From: an uncultured Opitutia bacterium
GTDB lineage: Bacteria; Verrucomicrobiota; Verrucomicrobiae; Opitutales; MB11C04
Direction: 5' to 3'
Assembly: GCA_913048545.1 (NCBI GenBank)
Contig: CAJWWH010000034.1
Span: 1-14,715 of the forward strand
DNA: 14,715 nt
Program-made: the position numbers and the translations under genes
Notes under the pieces: model-generated
Seen by the model: the letters and a program-made list of their open reading frames with translations, nothing else
Databases searched by the model: none
Told to the model about the DNA's origin: nothing
Part shown: positions 1 to 9,327 of the stretch, one piece after another
How the letters are laid out: each line of letters opens with the position of its first letter
Position numbering within the stretch: the stretch's first letter is position 1

Positions 1-1877
1 ATCTTGTTGTCATAGACCCATTATTTGGGGACCCTGATGGCGATCCACTCACCATAAGAATCTCACAAAACCCATCCAATGGACTGGCATTCCAGAATGG
101 GAGTGAATGGCTCTTCTTCCCCGATACAAACTATAATGGAATTGATGAGATTCGCTTCGAGGTAAGCGATGGAAAGCTAAAAACAGAAACTGTAATCTCA
201 CTAACGATCGAATCGGTGAATGACGCTCCCATTGCATGGGACACAAACCTTATTGCCGAAGAGGGTAAACGGTTGGACTTCGATCTCAATGCAACAGATG
301 TAGACGGCGACCAAATCTCTTATAATATCGTCTCACATCCCGCTCATGGAAGACTTAAAACAAGTTCAGGAAAATGGTCCTACACACCATTTGAAAATTA
401 TAATGGAAATGATAGTTTTACCTTTCGTGCATCCGACGGGAAAACCCAAGGAAACTTGGCCAAAGTATCTTTTAATGTACAACAAACAAACCAGGCTCCA
501 CAAGTTTCTGATGCAAACTTCGCAGTAATGGAAGACGAAACTCTACCCATTAAATTGATCGCTGGTGATCCAGATGGAGATAAGCTTTCATTCCGCGTGT
601 CTCAACAACCTGAGAATGGCAAATTAGTCGGCAACGGTCCAGAATACGTATATATACCAAATGAAAACTTCTTTGGTAACGACTCGTTTAAAGTTGTTGC
701 GAGTGACGGTAAAACCGAAAGTAATGGGGCTCAAATCAACCTCACTGTAACAGGTAAAAACGATGCCCCTTCATTCACAAGTTTGGGAACCCTAAGCACT
801 GGGTACAGAGAAACACCTTACCGCTTAAAATTAAAGACTGAAGACATTGATGGAGATTCTCTGAAAATCAAAGTTGCAACACAACCTGCAAACGGAACAT
901 GTGTCATTGAAAAAGAAGAGTTAGTCTATCTACCCGACCCAGGATTTACCGGTGTGGAGAAACTGGAGATTGAGGTGAGCGATGGTAAACTCGCAAGTAA
1001 ATCAGCACTTCAGTTCCCCATCATGGAGCATCCAAATGCTATTGGAATTTATGTCGACTTCATTGATGGAGGAGAAAAGGAGCAGGCATTTGTTACTATG
1101 GTTTATGAATTAAACGAAGTCCTTAAGGAAACAGCTAATCACATCATCAGAATGGATCAAAGTAAAACATCCCTTAATCATCGTGGGTCGCTCAGTGAAT
1201 TTCCCGCGAATGCAAAAATCATGACCCTCGAAGAATGGAAAGACTTACTTCCTTCCATGGATCCAAAAACAAATTTCTCGTTCCATCATGAACTGGAGAA
1301 TGGATCTAACCTTTGGAAAGTTGCTTCTTTCTTGGCTCCAATATCTAGTACAGATACAGAATTAGATAATAATAACACCTATGGAAAAGAACCTGAAGGC
1401 GATCAGTTGAAAAACAAAGATTCATCTTCTTTGGATACAAAATCTAGTACAGATACATACATACCCGATGAAGGCACTTATGTTGATAATGGGAATGAGC
1501 AGGATGAATTAACTACAGTTGAGCCATCACCTGCCTATCTTGAAAAAGATATCACAAGTCTTGAATCAACTAAGAAAATCGAGAATGCACCAAATTGGTA
1601 CAGCATGCCAGGTCTCGGAGCTTTTTACTCGGCAGGAAAGGGTTGGATCTATCAACCCGAGATGGGATGGTGCTTCACTGTAGTTTGCCAAGATGAATGT
1701 TCGGTCTGGGTTTACAGTGAAAAGATTGGATGGATGTGGTTAAAAAGTGAAATCCCAAATATGACTTACACCGTTGGAAACCTTGGGCAAGGATGGATAT
1801 TCTTCCCAGAAGAATCATTTGGAAAATGCGAACTTGTATACAGCTACTCCGTTCCATCATGGATAAAAATTAAATAG
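1..1877 (+). CDS. Cadherin-like tandem-repeat surface protein with C-terminal Trp/Tyr-rich module (5' end cut)
   Basis: The reading frame is open from base 3 with no stop before TAG at 1875-1877, so the gene starts outside the window; 624 residues are visible. Residues about 1-345 form four repeats of roughly 90 residues (the first cut), each with a D-x-D-G-D motif (DPDGD, DVDGD, DPDGD, DIDGD), a Y/F-x-P-x-x-x-Y/F-x-G stretch and a closing V/A-S-D-G-K strand. That is the Ca-binding cadherin-like / tandem-95 type fold found in large bacterial adhesins. A region of about 180 residues rich in D, E, N, S and T follows, acting as a linker. The last 97 residues (from base 1584) carry repeated G-W-I/M and W-V-Y motifs and end near the terminator. 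The protein is probably exported and extracellular, in adhesion or polysaccharide contact. The signal peptide, total length and any catalytic domain cannot be seen. Confidence 0.85.
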   Translation, partial: LVVIDPLFGDPDGDPLTIRISQNPSNGLAFQNGSEWLFFPDTNYNGIDEIRFEVSDGKLKTETVISLTIESVNDAPIAWDTNLIAEEGKRLDFDLNATDVDGDQISYNIVSHPAHGRLKTSSGKWSYTPFENYNGNDSFTFRASDGKTQGNLAKVSFNVQQTNQAPQVSDANFAVMEDETLPIKLIAGDPDGDKLSFRVSQQPENGKLVGNGPEYVYIPNENFFGNDSFKVVASDGKTESNGAQINLTVTGKNDAPSFTSLGTLSTGYRETPYRLKLKTEDIDGDSLKIKVATQPANGTCVIEKEELVYLPDPGFTGVEKLEIEVSDGKLASKSALQFPIMEHPNAIGIYVDFIDGGEKEQAFVTMVYELNEVLKETANHIIRMDQSKTSLNHRGSLSEFPANAKIMTLEEWKDLLPSMDPKTNFSFHHELENGSNLWKVASFLAPISSTDTELDNNNTYGKEPEGDQLKNKDSSSLDTKSSTDTYIPDEGTYVDNGNEQDELTTVEPSPAYLEKDITSLESTKKIENAPNWYSMPGLGAFYSAGKGWIYQPEMGWCFTVVCQDECSVWVYSEKIGWMWLKSEIPNMTYTVGNLGQGWIFFPEESFGKCELVYSYSVPSWIKIK

Positions 1878-1899
1878 ATCAGGAAAATCTGTGTTCTTT

Positions 1900-1935
1900 A
1901 AAAGTGGGCTTGCCGTATGCAAGCCCACTTTTTTT
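1900..1935 (+). terminator. Intrinsic terminator of the cadherin-like gene
   Basis: A perfect 13-bp stem (AAAGTGGGCTTGC at 1901-1913 against 1919-1931) closes a 5-base loop CGTAT and runs into seven T residues at 1929-1935. It begins 23 bases after the stop codon. This is a textbook rho-independent terminator and separates the cadherin-like gene from the sulfatase. Confidence 0.93.
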
Positions 1936-2209
1936 ATAAAAAGACCACTTCATTTCTCTCACTTGTTGTGATCACGAATTTTCGCATTTAATCAGATCCT
2001 TATTTTTACAAAAAGGGTATTTAAAAGGAAATAGTTGTTTTGTTCCAAAAGAACTTCGGATCAAAAATCGAAACATTTCAGAAAACTTAATAGAAAATAC
2101 AATTGTCTTAAGTATGGTTGCATACCATGAAGAATAAATAAATAATGCCTAAACTGAAAATGGCAGTACTTAACAACCAAAGTAAATTCATTAAAAATCA
2201 GCAGTGAAA
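1936..2209. other. AT-rich intergenic region upstream of the sulfatase
   Basis: No coding frame or RNA gene is visible. It should hold the sulfatase promoter because a strong terminator lies just upstream, but no hexamer pair with good spacing stands out (the best is TTGTCT at 2103-2108, with a poor -10). Two small inverted repeats are present: GTTC-CAAAA-GAAC (2042-2054) and ATGGT-TGCAT-ACCAT (2114-2128). Either could be a protein-binding site or chance in AT-rich DNA. Confidence 0.4.
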
Positions 2210-3703
2210 ATGTCCCTCCTACCCTTTATATTTCTTCTCCTCGTTTCGCATCTCCTTTGTGTTTTTGCAAAAAAACAAAATGTTATTCTTTTCCTGGTTG
2301 ATGACCTGGGATGGTCCGACCTCAGCCTTACGGGGAGTAAATTTTACGAAACGCCCAATATCGATCGCTTAGCGAAAGAAGGGGTATTTTTTAGTGATGC
2401 ATACGCAGCGAGCCCAGTTTGCTCACCTACCCGGGCAAGTATTTTGACCGGAAAATATCCAAGTCGTATTAAGATGACATACATAAGTGGGACCGCAGGC
2501 CCCAAGGGTCCTGGGTATCTCTTAAATGCTCCAAACAGCGCCGGTAATATTAACCCCAAAGATATCACCCTGGCCGAAGCTCTTCGTTCCAATGGCTATA
2601 AAACTGTTCATATTGGAAAATGGCACCTACAAAACCACACGGATAAAGGAAAAACACACTACCCTGAAAAACATGGTTTCGATCAAAACATTGCCGGGTT
2701 TAGAATGGGACAACCAGGGTCTTACTATTTTCCATTTAAAAGTGAAAGGCACCCAAGTACGAATGTACCCGGCCTGAAAGACGGAAAAAAGGGGGATTAC
2801 CTAACAGATACCCTGACAGACCGGGCTATCCAATTCATCAAGGATAATAAAGATAAGCCATTCTTTATAAACTTTTGGTACTATTCGGTTCACACACCCA
2901 TTCAGCCCAAAAAAGACAAGCTTCAGAAATACGTAGAAAAGGCCGACCGCTTGGGATTGAGTCAAAAGTACAAGAGCGGCACTCCCATATGGCAGAGTAT
3001 ATCCCGTAAGGAACAAAGCTCTCCGGCTTATGCATGTATGGTTGAAAGTATGGATGAGAATATTGGGCGACTCCTTGAACATCTAAAAAAACAGGATTTA
3101 GAAAATGAAACCCTGATTATTTTCTGTTCCGATAATGGTGGGCTGTCCACAGGTTCCGGTCCAAATATGCCAACATCTTGCTCCCCCCTTCAGGCAGGCA
3201 AAGCATGGCTCTATGAAGGGGGAATTCGTGTACCCTTAATCATCAAAATGCCCGGCAAAACAAAGCCCAGTCTACGGATCAAGGAACCCGTACTGAGCAC
3301 CGATCTTTATCCGACGATTCTCGACTTGCTTGACCTCCCCTTAATCCCGGAACAACACAGGGATGGTAAAAGCCTCAAACCCCTCCTTTCCGGAAAGAAC
3401 AAAAAGATCGAGCGGGAGGCACTCTATTTTCATTTTCCCCATTATCATCACATTAATAGCATGGGACCATCCGGTGCCATTCGAATGGGGAAGTATAAAT
3501 TAATCGAAGTTTTTGAGAGCGGAAAAACTGAGCTATACAATTTAGAAAGTGACCCTGGAGAATTACATGATTTATCGAAAGAGAGACAATCGATTGCTGG
3601 AAAGATGCTGGAAAAATTAAAATCCTGGCAAAATAAATCAGGGGTGGACATGGCTATACCAAATCCGAATTACATTCAGGAAAAAGACTATCGGAAAAAG
3701 TAA
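2210..3703 (+). CDS. Secreted formylglycine-dependent sulfatase (type I, S1 family)
   Basis: It hydrolyses sulfate esters, most likely on a polysaccharide, outside the cytoplasm. Numbering is from ATG at 2210 (497 residues). A signal peptide covers residues 1-20 (hydrophobic run ending VFA). The Ca-binding D31-D32 sits in LVDDLGWSD. The sulfatase signature is C71-S-P-T-R75, where Cys is converted to formylglycine, so a maturase is needed (none in this window). Other expected active-site positions are K137 and H139 (GKWHL), H228 (VHTP), D308-N309 (CSDNGG) and K331. The C-terminus has the usual ELYNLESDPGELHDL stretch. Length is normal for the family. GTG at 2204, two codons upstream in frame, is an alternative start; neither has a Shine-Dalgarno sequence, and ATG is preferred. 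The substrate cannot be read from the sequence, but the neighbouring exported proteins with sugar-binding folds fit a glycan-degrading role. Confidence 0.95.
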   Translation: MSLLPFIFLLLVSHLLCVFAKKQNVILFLVDDLGWSDLSLTGSKFYETPNIDRLAKEGVFFSDAYAASPVCSPTRASILTGKYPSRIKMTYISGTAGPKGPGYLLNAPNSAGNINPKDITLAEALRSNGYKTVHIGKWHLQNHTDKGKTHYPEKHGFDQNIAGFRMGQPGSYYFPFKSERHPSTNVPGLKDGKKGDYLTDTLTDRAIQFIKDNKDKPFFINFWYYSVHTPIQPKKDKLQKYVEKADRLGLSQKYKSGTPIWQSISRKEQSSPAYACMVESMDENIGRLLEHLKKQDLENETLIIFCSDNGGLSTGSGPNMPTSCSPLQAGKAWLYEGGIRVPLIIKMPGKTKPSLRIKEPVLSTDLYPTILDLLDLPLIPEQHRDGKSLKPLLSGKNKKIEREALYFHFPHYHHINSMGPSGAIRMGKYKLIEVFESGKTELYNLESDPGELHDLSKERQSIAGKMLEKLKSWQNKSGVDMAIPNPNYIQEKDYRKK

Positions 3704-3770
3704 CCTTAAAATCCTTTGTTTTCCAATTGGATATCTCTAATTTGTCGCTGTTACTATTCATGCTTACCAT

Positions 3771-3801
3771 TCCCGCCAAGAAACTCCAAAAGTTTTCGGG
3801 A
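3771..3801 (+). other. Imperfect inverted repeat between sulfatase and ThuA-fusion gene
   Basis: TCCCG (3771-3775) pairs with CGGGA (3797-3801), and inside it AAACT pairs with AGTTT (3781-3785 with 3791-3795), leaving a one-sided bulge. No T-run follows, so it is not a convincing intrinsic terminator. The 247-base gap that holds it shows no gene, and its right half is very AT-rich, where a promoter for the next gene may lie. Confidence 0.25.
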
Positions 3802-3950
3802 AAGGAATCAATTTTCATTATAAATTCCTCAGGAACCTAATTTTAAAAAATATCTTTTTTCGAAAAATATTGCTTCGGACTTTATAAGATCTCTGATAGC
3901 ATAATTTTCTTAAGTTTTATAGCTAGAAGCCTCATTCCTTTTTACTAAAT

Positions 3951-6900
3951 ATGAAGAAAGTAACCGTCCTGTCCTCCTGCCTTATTATTTTTATTGGATT
4001 TTTTAATGCCCTGATCGCAAACCCGGTCAAGTACACGGGTTCAGTAAAGGAAAAAAAAGGTAAGAATCTTGTACTTATTGCCAGCGACCATGAGTACCGA
4101 GCCGAGGAAACAATCCCTGCACTTGCCCGTATTCTTGCGGTGCATCACGGAATCGACTGCACCGTGCTATTCGGACTGAACAAAGATGGAGAAATCGAGG
4201 CAGGAATATCAAACATTCCCGGTTTGGAAGCACTTAATAAAGCAGATGGAATGGTTATTTTCACCCGGTTCCTTGCCCTCCCACCCGAACAGATGAAACA
4301 TATTGACGACTACCTCAACCGTGCAGGACCGGTTCTTGGGCTTCGTACTTCAACCCATGGGTTCAATTACAAAAACGACAAAGATCCTTATTACAAATAC
4401 CATTTTCGCTACACCGGCAAAGATTACGAAGCTGGGTTCGGTCATCAGGTCCTGGGACAGAGCTGGGTTGGGCATTACGGAAAAAATCACACACAAAGCA
4501 CACGAATTGACATCATTAAGGATAAGAGAAACCATCCAATCCTCAGGGGGGTTAATAAAGTTCATGTTCAGGCCGGAGGCTACAACGCGGAAGCACAGAA
4601 AGACTGGGACATCCTGACTATGGCTCAGCCACTTATGTCCATGAAACCTGATGGTGCGGATGACAAAACAAAGCCTCCAATGGCCAGTGAGTGGACCCGG
4701 CATTACCAAGGCAAAAATGGGAAAAAAGGTAGGGTATTCACCTCACTTTACGGAGCATCTGAAGATCTCTTAAATCCGGGATATCGTCGAATGATAGTCA
4801 ATGGAGTGTACTGGACGTTGGGCTTGGAAAATAAAATTAAATCTGATTCTAAAATCGATTTTGTGGGCCCATACAAACCCAGTACTTTCAAAAACAGGGG
4901 AGAAGTCAGGGGGGTTAAACCAACCATGTATGCAAAACTAGACAGTCCAATACCAGCGACCCCACACGCTCAGAAAAACCAGCCTAGCGAATCGCCAACA
5001 AACGGAGCTCGATTCCTGAGAATTGAAATCCCTGGCGACAACAAAATCCTTACACTAAATGAAGTAGAAATCATCAGTGGAGGAAAAAATGTTGCCCGCC
5101 AAGGCAAGGCGAAACAGTCCAGCGTTGGTTCCGGAGGGGTTCCAGAGCGTGGGATTGACGGTAATAAGAACCCGGACTGGGGAGGAGCTGGTCAAACCCA
5201 TACTGATGGATTCGGAACCACGAATCCATGGTGGGAAGTTGACCTTGGAAAAGAATTTACCGTCGACACCGTTCTGGTATGGAACAGGCAGGGCTTTGAA
5301 AAAAGACTTGATGGATTCACCATTCAGTTGCTGGATGCGAACCGTAAACAAATTTACAAAAGCGGAAAAACCAAAGGTGCCCAGCGGATTAAGTTTACCC
5401 TGAAGAACAGAACTATTATTGATTTTACACTATACAATGGAAAACCGGAACCCAAATCTTTGGTCTCATCTCCTGTAATTGCTGAGGTCCCAGCAGGATA
5501 TAAAGACGCACTACCATTCTCCTTTAAGAAAGGGGATAAAGTTGCAATTCTCGGCAATGGACTGGCAGACAGGATGCAGCATGATGCATGGATGGAAACA
5601 GTCTTACAAAGTGCTTTAAAGGGACAGGGTATATCTTTTCGTAACATGTCTTTTTCCGGAGACCGTCCGAACAAACACCCCAGAAGTAAAGGGTTCATCC
5701 CAATGAATCAATACCTACAACATGTTAAGGCAGATGTGGTATTTGCGATGTTTGGATACAATGAATCCTTTGACGGTCCACAAAATGCAGATAACCACAC
5801 AAACCTGCTGATTGATTTCGTTGGAAAAATACGCAGCTACAAACCAAACGGTAAAAGCTTTCCCAGAATAGTTCTCTTCAGCCCAATTGCTTTTCAAAAC
5901 TTGAAAGACCGGAATCTTCCAAACGGAAGAGCCCATAATCGCAACTTAGCCGCTTATACAAAAGCAACTGAAAAGGCAGCCAAAGAGGCTGGCGTACAAT
6001 TTATTGACCTCTTCAATCCAACGCTGAAATTATTTGAACAGAACAAAACCCCACTGACCATCAACGGTGCTCATCTCAATGAGGAAGGAAACCGTCTGCT
6101 TGCAGAGATTATTGCAGAGGCATTGCTCGGCAAAGATATTCCAGCATCGCCCTCCCTTCACAATATTAAAGAAGCCATACACCAAAAGAACTGGACCTGG
6201 CACAATCGTTACCGGGCTACGGATGGAAATGATATCTGGGGAGGACGCTCAAATCTTCGCTTCGTAAATGACCAATCCAACGCAGTAGTCCTTCAGCACG
6301 AGCTTTCCATGCTAGATGTGATGACCGCCAACCGTGATAAGTTAATTTGGGCGACCGCTCAGGGTAAAAAGCACAAGGTAGACGACAGCAATGTACCCAA
6401 ACCCATATCTGTAATTTCTAATATCGGCGGTAAAAGCCGCAGTTCAAATGCGGGTAAAGAGGGAAATCCAAACTATCTCAGTCCAAAAGAAAGCGTTAAA
6501 CGCTTCGATGTTCGAGACGGTTTCAAAGTTAATCTTTTTGCTGATGAAAGCCAATTCCCAGAGCTAATTAATCCGGTGCAAATGCAGGTTGATACCAAAG
6601 GTCGTCTTTGGGCAGCAGTTTGGCCAACCTATCCAATGTGGGAGCCAATGAAAGAAATGAATGATGCATTGGTTATTCTTCCAGATGATAATAATGATGG
6701 CAAAGCCGATCGGATAATTGAATTCGCAAAAGTTCACAACCCACTTGGTTTTGAATTTTGGAATGGTGGCGTGCTCGTCACATCAGGACCTGACCTTCTT
6801 TTCTTACGGGATAATGATGGAGATGACAAAGCAGATGAGCGCTATGTAATTCTGCAGGGTCTTGGAACCTCAGACACTCACCACGCAGCCAACAACCTGA

Positions 6901-8429
6901 TCTTCGGACCGGATGGTGGAATTTATTGGCAATCAGGTGTTTTCCTACAGCATAACCACGAACACCCTTGGGGTAGCTCCCTCAACACTGGCAGTTCCGC
7001 AATGTACAGGTTCGATCCGCGCCGCCATACGATTGCCTTTCACGGCAGCAACAGCCCCAACCCACATGGCACAGCATTTGATGACTGGGGATACCAATAC
7101 GCAACAGATGGCACCGGTGGACGATCCTATCAGGTTCGACCCGATGGAAAAAGTTGGAAAATGCACACATTGCTCAATAAAGAAGTGCGTCCCGTTCCGG
7201 CATGCGAGATTCTATCAAGTGATAATTTCCCGGATGACATGCAGGGTGACTTCCTGATTTGTAATTCCATTGGATTCCTTGGTATCAAACAATATAAGCT
7301 CCATCGTGACGGTGGTTATGAAATCGCCAAAACGATTGGCCGCGGGGAAAATGCCAAAAAAGTAATTGAAGTAACTGAGCTCGGACAAGTTTGGGGAACA
7401 CCAAATGGTGAAAAGTTAAAAGTTACAAAATTACTTGCGGATGGTTCAAAACTGGATGAGGAGTCGGACGGCTTTATGCTCAGTGGTGATAAAAACTTCC
7501 GTCCATCAGATGCTATATTTGGAGGGGATGGTGCCCTTTATGTTTCCGACTGGCAGAATGTAATTATTGGACACATGCAGCACAATGTGCGGGACCCCAA
7601 TCGGGATCACAAACACGGTCGTATCTTCCGCGTAAGCTACACCAAAAAGCCTGCCCAAAAAGCGGTTAAAATCGATGGGCAACCCATTGAAAAGCTTCTC
7701 GAAAACCTTAAGCACCCAGTCGACGGGGTCCGTCATCGTACCCGGGTGGAATTGAGTGAGCGCGATACAAATGATGTAATCAAAGCAACCCAGGAATGGA
7801 TGAAACAATTCAACCCTAGGAAAAAAGAGGACGCTCATCACTTGATGGAAGCTCTATGGGTTCACCAACAGCATAACCGCCGTAATGGTAGACTGCTCAA
7901 TGACATGCTGAAGTCCCCCCATCCACATGCCCGCATGGCTGCTCTCACCGTTCAACATCATTGGTACAATGCAGATCCAGCGAAAGGCTCACAGGTTATT
8001 GAGGAAGAAGAAGCCGAGGTCACCCAAAGATCGGGTGTTATTTCAGATACCGATAAACTGACCACAATCCGAATTGCTACAGTTGTTGAAAAAATGAAAT
8101 ACGACATTTCAAATTTAACTGTTAAGGCGGGTAAAAAGATAAAAATTATCTTCTCCAACCCTGACTTCATGCCACACAACATTGTGCTGGTAAACCCCGG
8201 CAAAGCGGATGCAGTGGCCATGGCAGCAATGAAACTGGGAGCCACAGGGTTTGATTTAGGATTTGTACCCAAGAGTGACGATGTCATTTGGGCAAGTAAA
8301 CTGGTAGATCACGGAGCGGAACAGGTGATTGAGTTTAATGCACCAACCAAACTTGGTGATTACCCCTATGTCTGCACCTTTCCCGGGCACCACATCATCA
8401 TGCGTGGAAACATGAAAGTTGTAAAATAA
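3951..8429 (+). CDS. Giant exported ThuA / discoidin / SGNH / PQQ-dehydrogenase-like / blue-copper fusion protein
   Basis: 1492 residues with a signal peptide (about 1-23, ending ALIA). Domains in order are as follows. ThuA-like, about 37-300 ([17 protein letters not shown] at 46-62). F5/8-type galactose-binding, about 350-490. SGNH-type fold, about 525-728, with blocks GNG 535-537, SGDR 569-572, GYNES 602-606 and NGAH 705-708. A six-bladed propeller of the PVC membrane-bound-dehydrogenase / PQQ glucose-dehydrogenase kind, about 845-1230, with two D-x-N/D-x-D-G-like Ca loops (912-920, 954-962). A short HEAT-like stretch, 1240-1340. An azurin/plastocyanin-like cupredoxin, about 1385-1492, with likely Cu ligands H1409, C1475, H1480 and M1484. 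No CxxCH haem motif exists anywhere, although many relatives end in cytochrome c. The likely role is periplasmic or surface carbohydrate oxidation with electrons passed to copper; this is inference. No Shine-Dalgarno sequence precedes ATG 3951. Confidence 0.9.
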   Translation: MKKVTVLSSCLIIFIGFFNALIANPVKYTGSVKEKKGKNLVLIASDHEYRAEETIPALARILAVHHGIDCTVLFGLNKDGEIEAGISNIPGLEALNKADGMVIFTRFLALPPEQMKHIDDYLNRAGPVLGLRTSTHGFNYKNDKDPYYKYHFRYTGKDYEAGFGHQVLGQSWVGHYGKNHTQSTRIDIIKDKRNHPILRGVNKVHVQAGGYNAEAQKDWDILTMAQPLMSMKPDGADDKTKPPMASEWTRHYQGKNGKKGRVFTSLYGASEDLLNPGYRRMIVNGVYWTLGLENKIKSDSKIDFVGPYKPSTFKNRGEVRGVKPTMYAKLDSPIPATPHAQKNQPSESPTNGARFLRIEIPGDNKILTLNEVEIISGGKNVARQGKAKQSSVGSGGVPERGIDGNKNPDWGGAGQTHTDGFGTTNPWWEVDLGKEFTVDTVLVWNRQGFEKRLDGFTIQLLDANRKQIYKSGKTKGAQRIKFTLKNRTIIDFTLYNGKPEPKSLVSSPVIAEVPAGYKDALPFSFKKGDKVAILGNGLADRMQHDAWMETVLQSALKGQGISFRNMSFSGDRPNKHPRSKGFIPMNQYLQHVKADVVFAMFGYNESFDGPQNADNHTNLLIDFVGKIRSYKPNGKSFPRIVLFSPIAFQNLKDRNLPNGRAHNRNLAAYTKATEKAAKEAGVQFIDLFNPTLKLFEQNKTPLTINGAHLNEEGNRLLAEIIAEALLGKDIPASPSLHNIKEAIHQKNWTWHNRYRATDGNDIWGGRSNLRFVNDQSNAVVLQHELSMLDVMTANRDKLIWATAQGKKHKVDDSNVPKPISVISNIGGKSRSSNAGKEGNPNYLSPKESVKRFDVRDGFKVNLFADESQFPELINPVQMQVDTKGRLWAAVWPTYPMWEPMKEMNDALVILPDDNNDGKADRIIEFAKVHNPLGFEFWNGGVLVTSGPDLLFLRDNDGDDKADERYVILQGLGTSDTHHAANNLIFGPDGGIYWQSGVFLQHNHEHPWGSSLNTGSSAMYRFDPRRHTIAFHGSNSPNPHGTAFDDWGYQYATDGTGGRSYQVRPDGKSWKMHTLLNKEVRPVPACEILSSDNFPDDMQGDFLICNSIGFLGIKQYKLHRDGGYEIAKTIGRGENAKKVIEVTELGQVWGTPNGEKLKVTKLLADGSKLDEESDGFMLSGDKNFRPSDAIFGGDGALYVSDWQNVIIGHMQHNVRDPNRDHKHGRIFRVSYTKKPAQKAVKIDGQPIEKLLENLKHPVDGVRHRTRVELSERDTNDVIKATQEWMKQFNPRKKEDAHHLMEALWVHQQHNRRNGRLLNDMLKSPHPHARMAALTVQHHWYNADPAKGSQVIEEEEAEVTQRSGVISDTDKLTTIRIATVVEKMKYDISNLTVKAGKKIKIIFSNPDFMPHNIVLVNPGKADAVAMAAMKLGATGFDLGFVPKSDDVIWASKLVDHGAEQVIEFNAPTKLGDYPYVCTFPGHHIIMRGNMKVVK

Positions 8430-8453
8430 CCCAGGTCTAAATTTTAAAACCAG

Positions 8454-8490
8454 AAAGGCATTTCCCGCATTCGGGGAATGCCTTTTTTTT
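8454..8490. terminator. Intrinsic terminator between convergent units
   Basis: A 14-bp stem (8454-8467 with 8472-8485, one G-U pair) closes loop CATT and is followed by T residues to 8490, ending the + strand fusion gene 24 bases after its stop. Read on the - strand the same hairpin is followed by a T-rich but broken run, so it may also end the operon converging from the right, whose last stop codon is at 8508. The + direction is strong; the - direction is plausible. Confidence 0.9.
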
Positions 8491-8507
8491 GCCTTAAAAA
8501 ATGGGTA

Positions 8508-9314
8508 TCAATCAGACAGAATAACCGCGGCAATCACCGCACCCAAAAGTAAAACAACCAGGCTAAGAAAAACCCATTTCATCCAGCCGGAGCCTTTCTT
8601 AATTCTCTTTCCACCGCCCATCCGCCTAAGCTGCATTTGCAGATTTAACATCCGGTCGGCGACCTCCCGTTCCTCACCGCGTAGTTCCTCCAGTCCGGGA
8701 TCATTTAGTCCGGCGGATAAAATAGCCTGTCCCAGGGAGGCAAAAGCCTTGCCCTCCCCTTTTCCCGATTCCAATGCTTTTTCCAGGGTTACCCATGCAT
8801 CCTCAATATCCTCATCCCGGAAATTAATCTCATGAGCACGGCGGCCAATCGCCTCCGGAAACCCTGCCCTCTTCTTGCGAAGTTCAACCATATCTTTTTC
8901 CATCTCATCAAAAGATGGGGGCTTAAAATCTTCCTCCGTGTAGGATGCAAACGACGGACCTACCGGTTCTTCCTCAGCGACCGGTTCTGGTTCATCTGTG
9001 CTATCTTCTTCAACCGGTCCCTCATTGGAATGCTGTACTGGGGAAACTTCTTCAGAACCGGATTCAACCACGGCCGACTCCTCCTTTAGCTCATCTGTAG
9101 ACGGTTCTTGTTTTACCGGTTCCTTTTGCTTGGGTGGAACGGCAACAATTCCCAGAGCCTGCCACTTCTCATGGTGTAATGGATACCAGGTATCCATTCC
9201 TCCATGCCATGCGAGTGTGGCGGAATCCAAATCCCCGGAAACCAGCCTGGCCGAAATCCTCGGCAATGTGAAAGGCCCTTCCTGCTGGTTATTTTGATGA
9301 AGATAAATTTGCAT
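8508..9314 (-). CDS. GYF-domain protein with C-terminal membrane anchor, function unknown
   Basis: 268 residues in three parts. Residues 2-52 match a GYF_2 (DUF4339-type) domain: QEGPF at 11-15 and the A-W-H-G-G-M-D-x-W-Y-P-L stretch at 35-46, a fold that usually binds proline-rich peptides. Residues about 55-140 are a very acidic Pro/Glu/Ser linker. Residues about 140-240 look helical, with charged, coiled-coil-like stretches. A single hydrophobic helix (about 244-266) ends two residues from the C-terminus after a Lys/Arg-rich segment. There is no signal peptide, so this is a tail-anchor layout with the GYF domain in the cytoplasm. It is the last gene of the operon, 13 bases after menB, with no Shine-Dalgarno sequence. 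Its role is not known; a link to menaquinone enzymes is only suggested by position. Confidence 0.85.
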   Translation of the reverse strand: MQIYLHQNNQQEGPFTLPRISARLVSGDLDSATLAWHGGMDTWYPLHHEKWQALGIVAVPPKQKEPVKQEPSTDELKEESAVVESGSEEVSPVQHSNEGPVEEDSTDEPEPVAEEEPVGPSFASYTEEDFKPPSFDEMEKDMVELRKKRAGFPEAIGRRAHEINFRDEDIEDAWVTLEKALESGKGEGKAFASLGQAILSAGLNDPGLEELRGEEREVADRMLNLQMQLRRMGGGKRIKKGSGWMKWVFLSLVVLLLGAVIAAVILSD

Positions 9315-9327
9315 AGGTCAGAAAAAA

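Noticed and set aside
2042..2054. GTTC-N5-GAAC as a LexA-type box
   Set aside because: The known Gram-positive box has the opposite order (GAAC-N4-GTTC); this is only a short inverted repeat in AT-rich DNA.
3876..3905. Promoter before the fusion gene using CATAAT at 3900-3905
   Set aside because: The -10 is good but no -35 hexamer is found at 16-18 bases; not enough in AT-rich sequence.
4350..4709. 119-codon open frame on the - strand
   Set aside because: It lies wholly inside the 1492-residue fusion gene, whose domains are recognisable in the other strand; its translation has no recognisable motif.
5354..5698. 114-codon open frame on the - strand
   Set aside because: Antisense shadow of the discoidin and SGNH region of the fusion gene.
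3951..8429. Cytochrome c at the end of the fusion protein
   Set aside because: No CxxCH occurs anywhere in the translation; the C-terminal redox domain is a cupredoxin.
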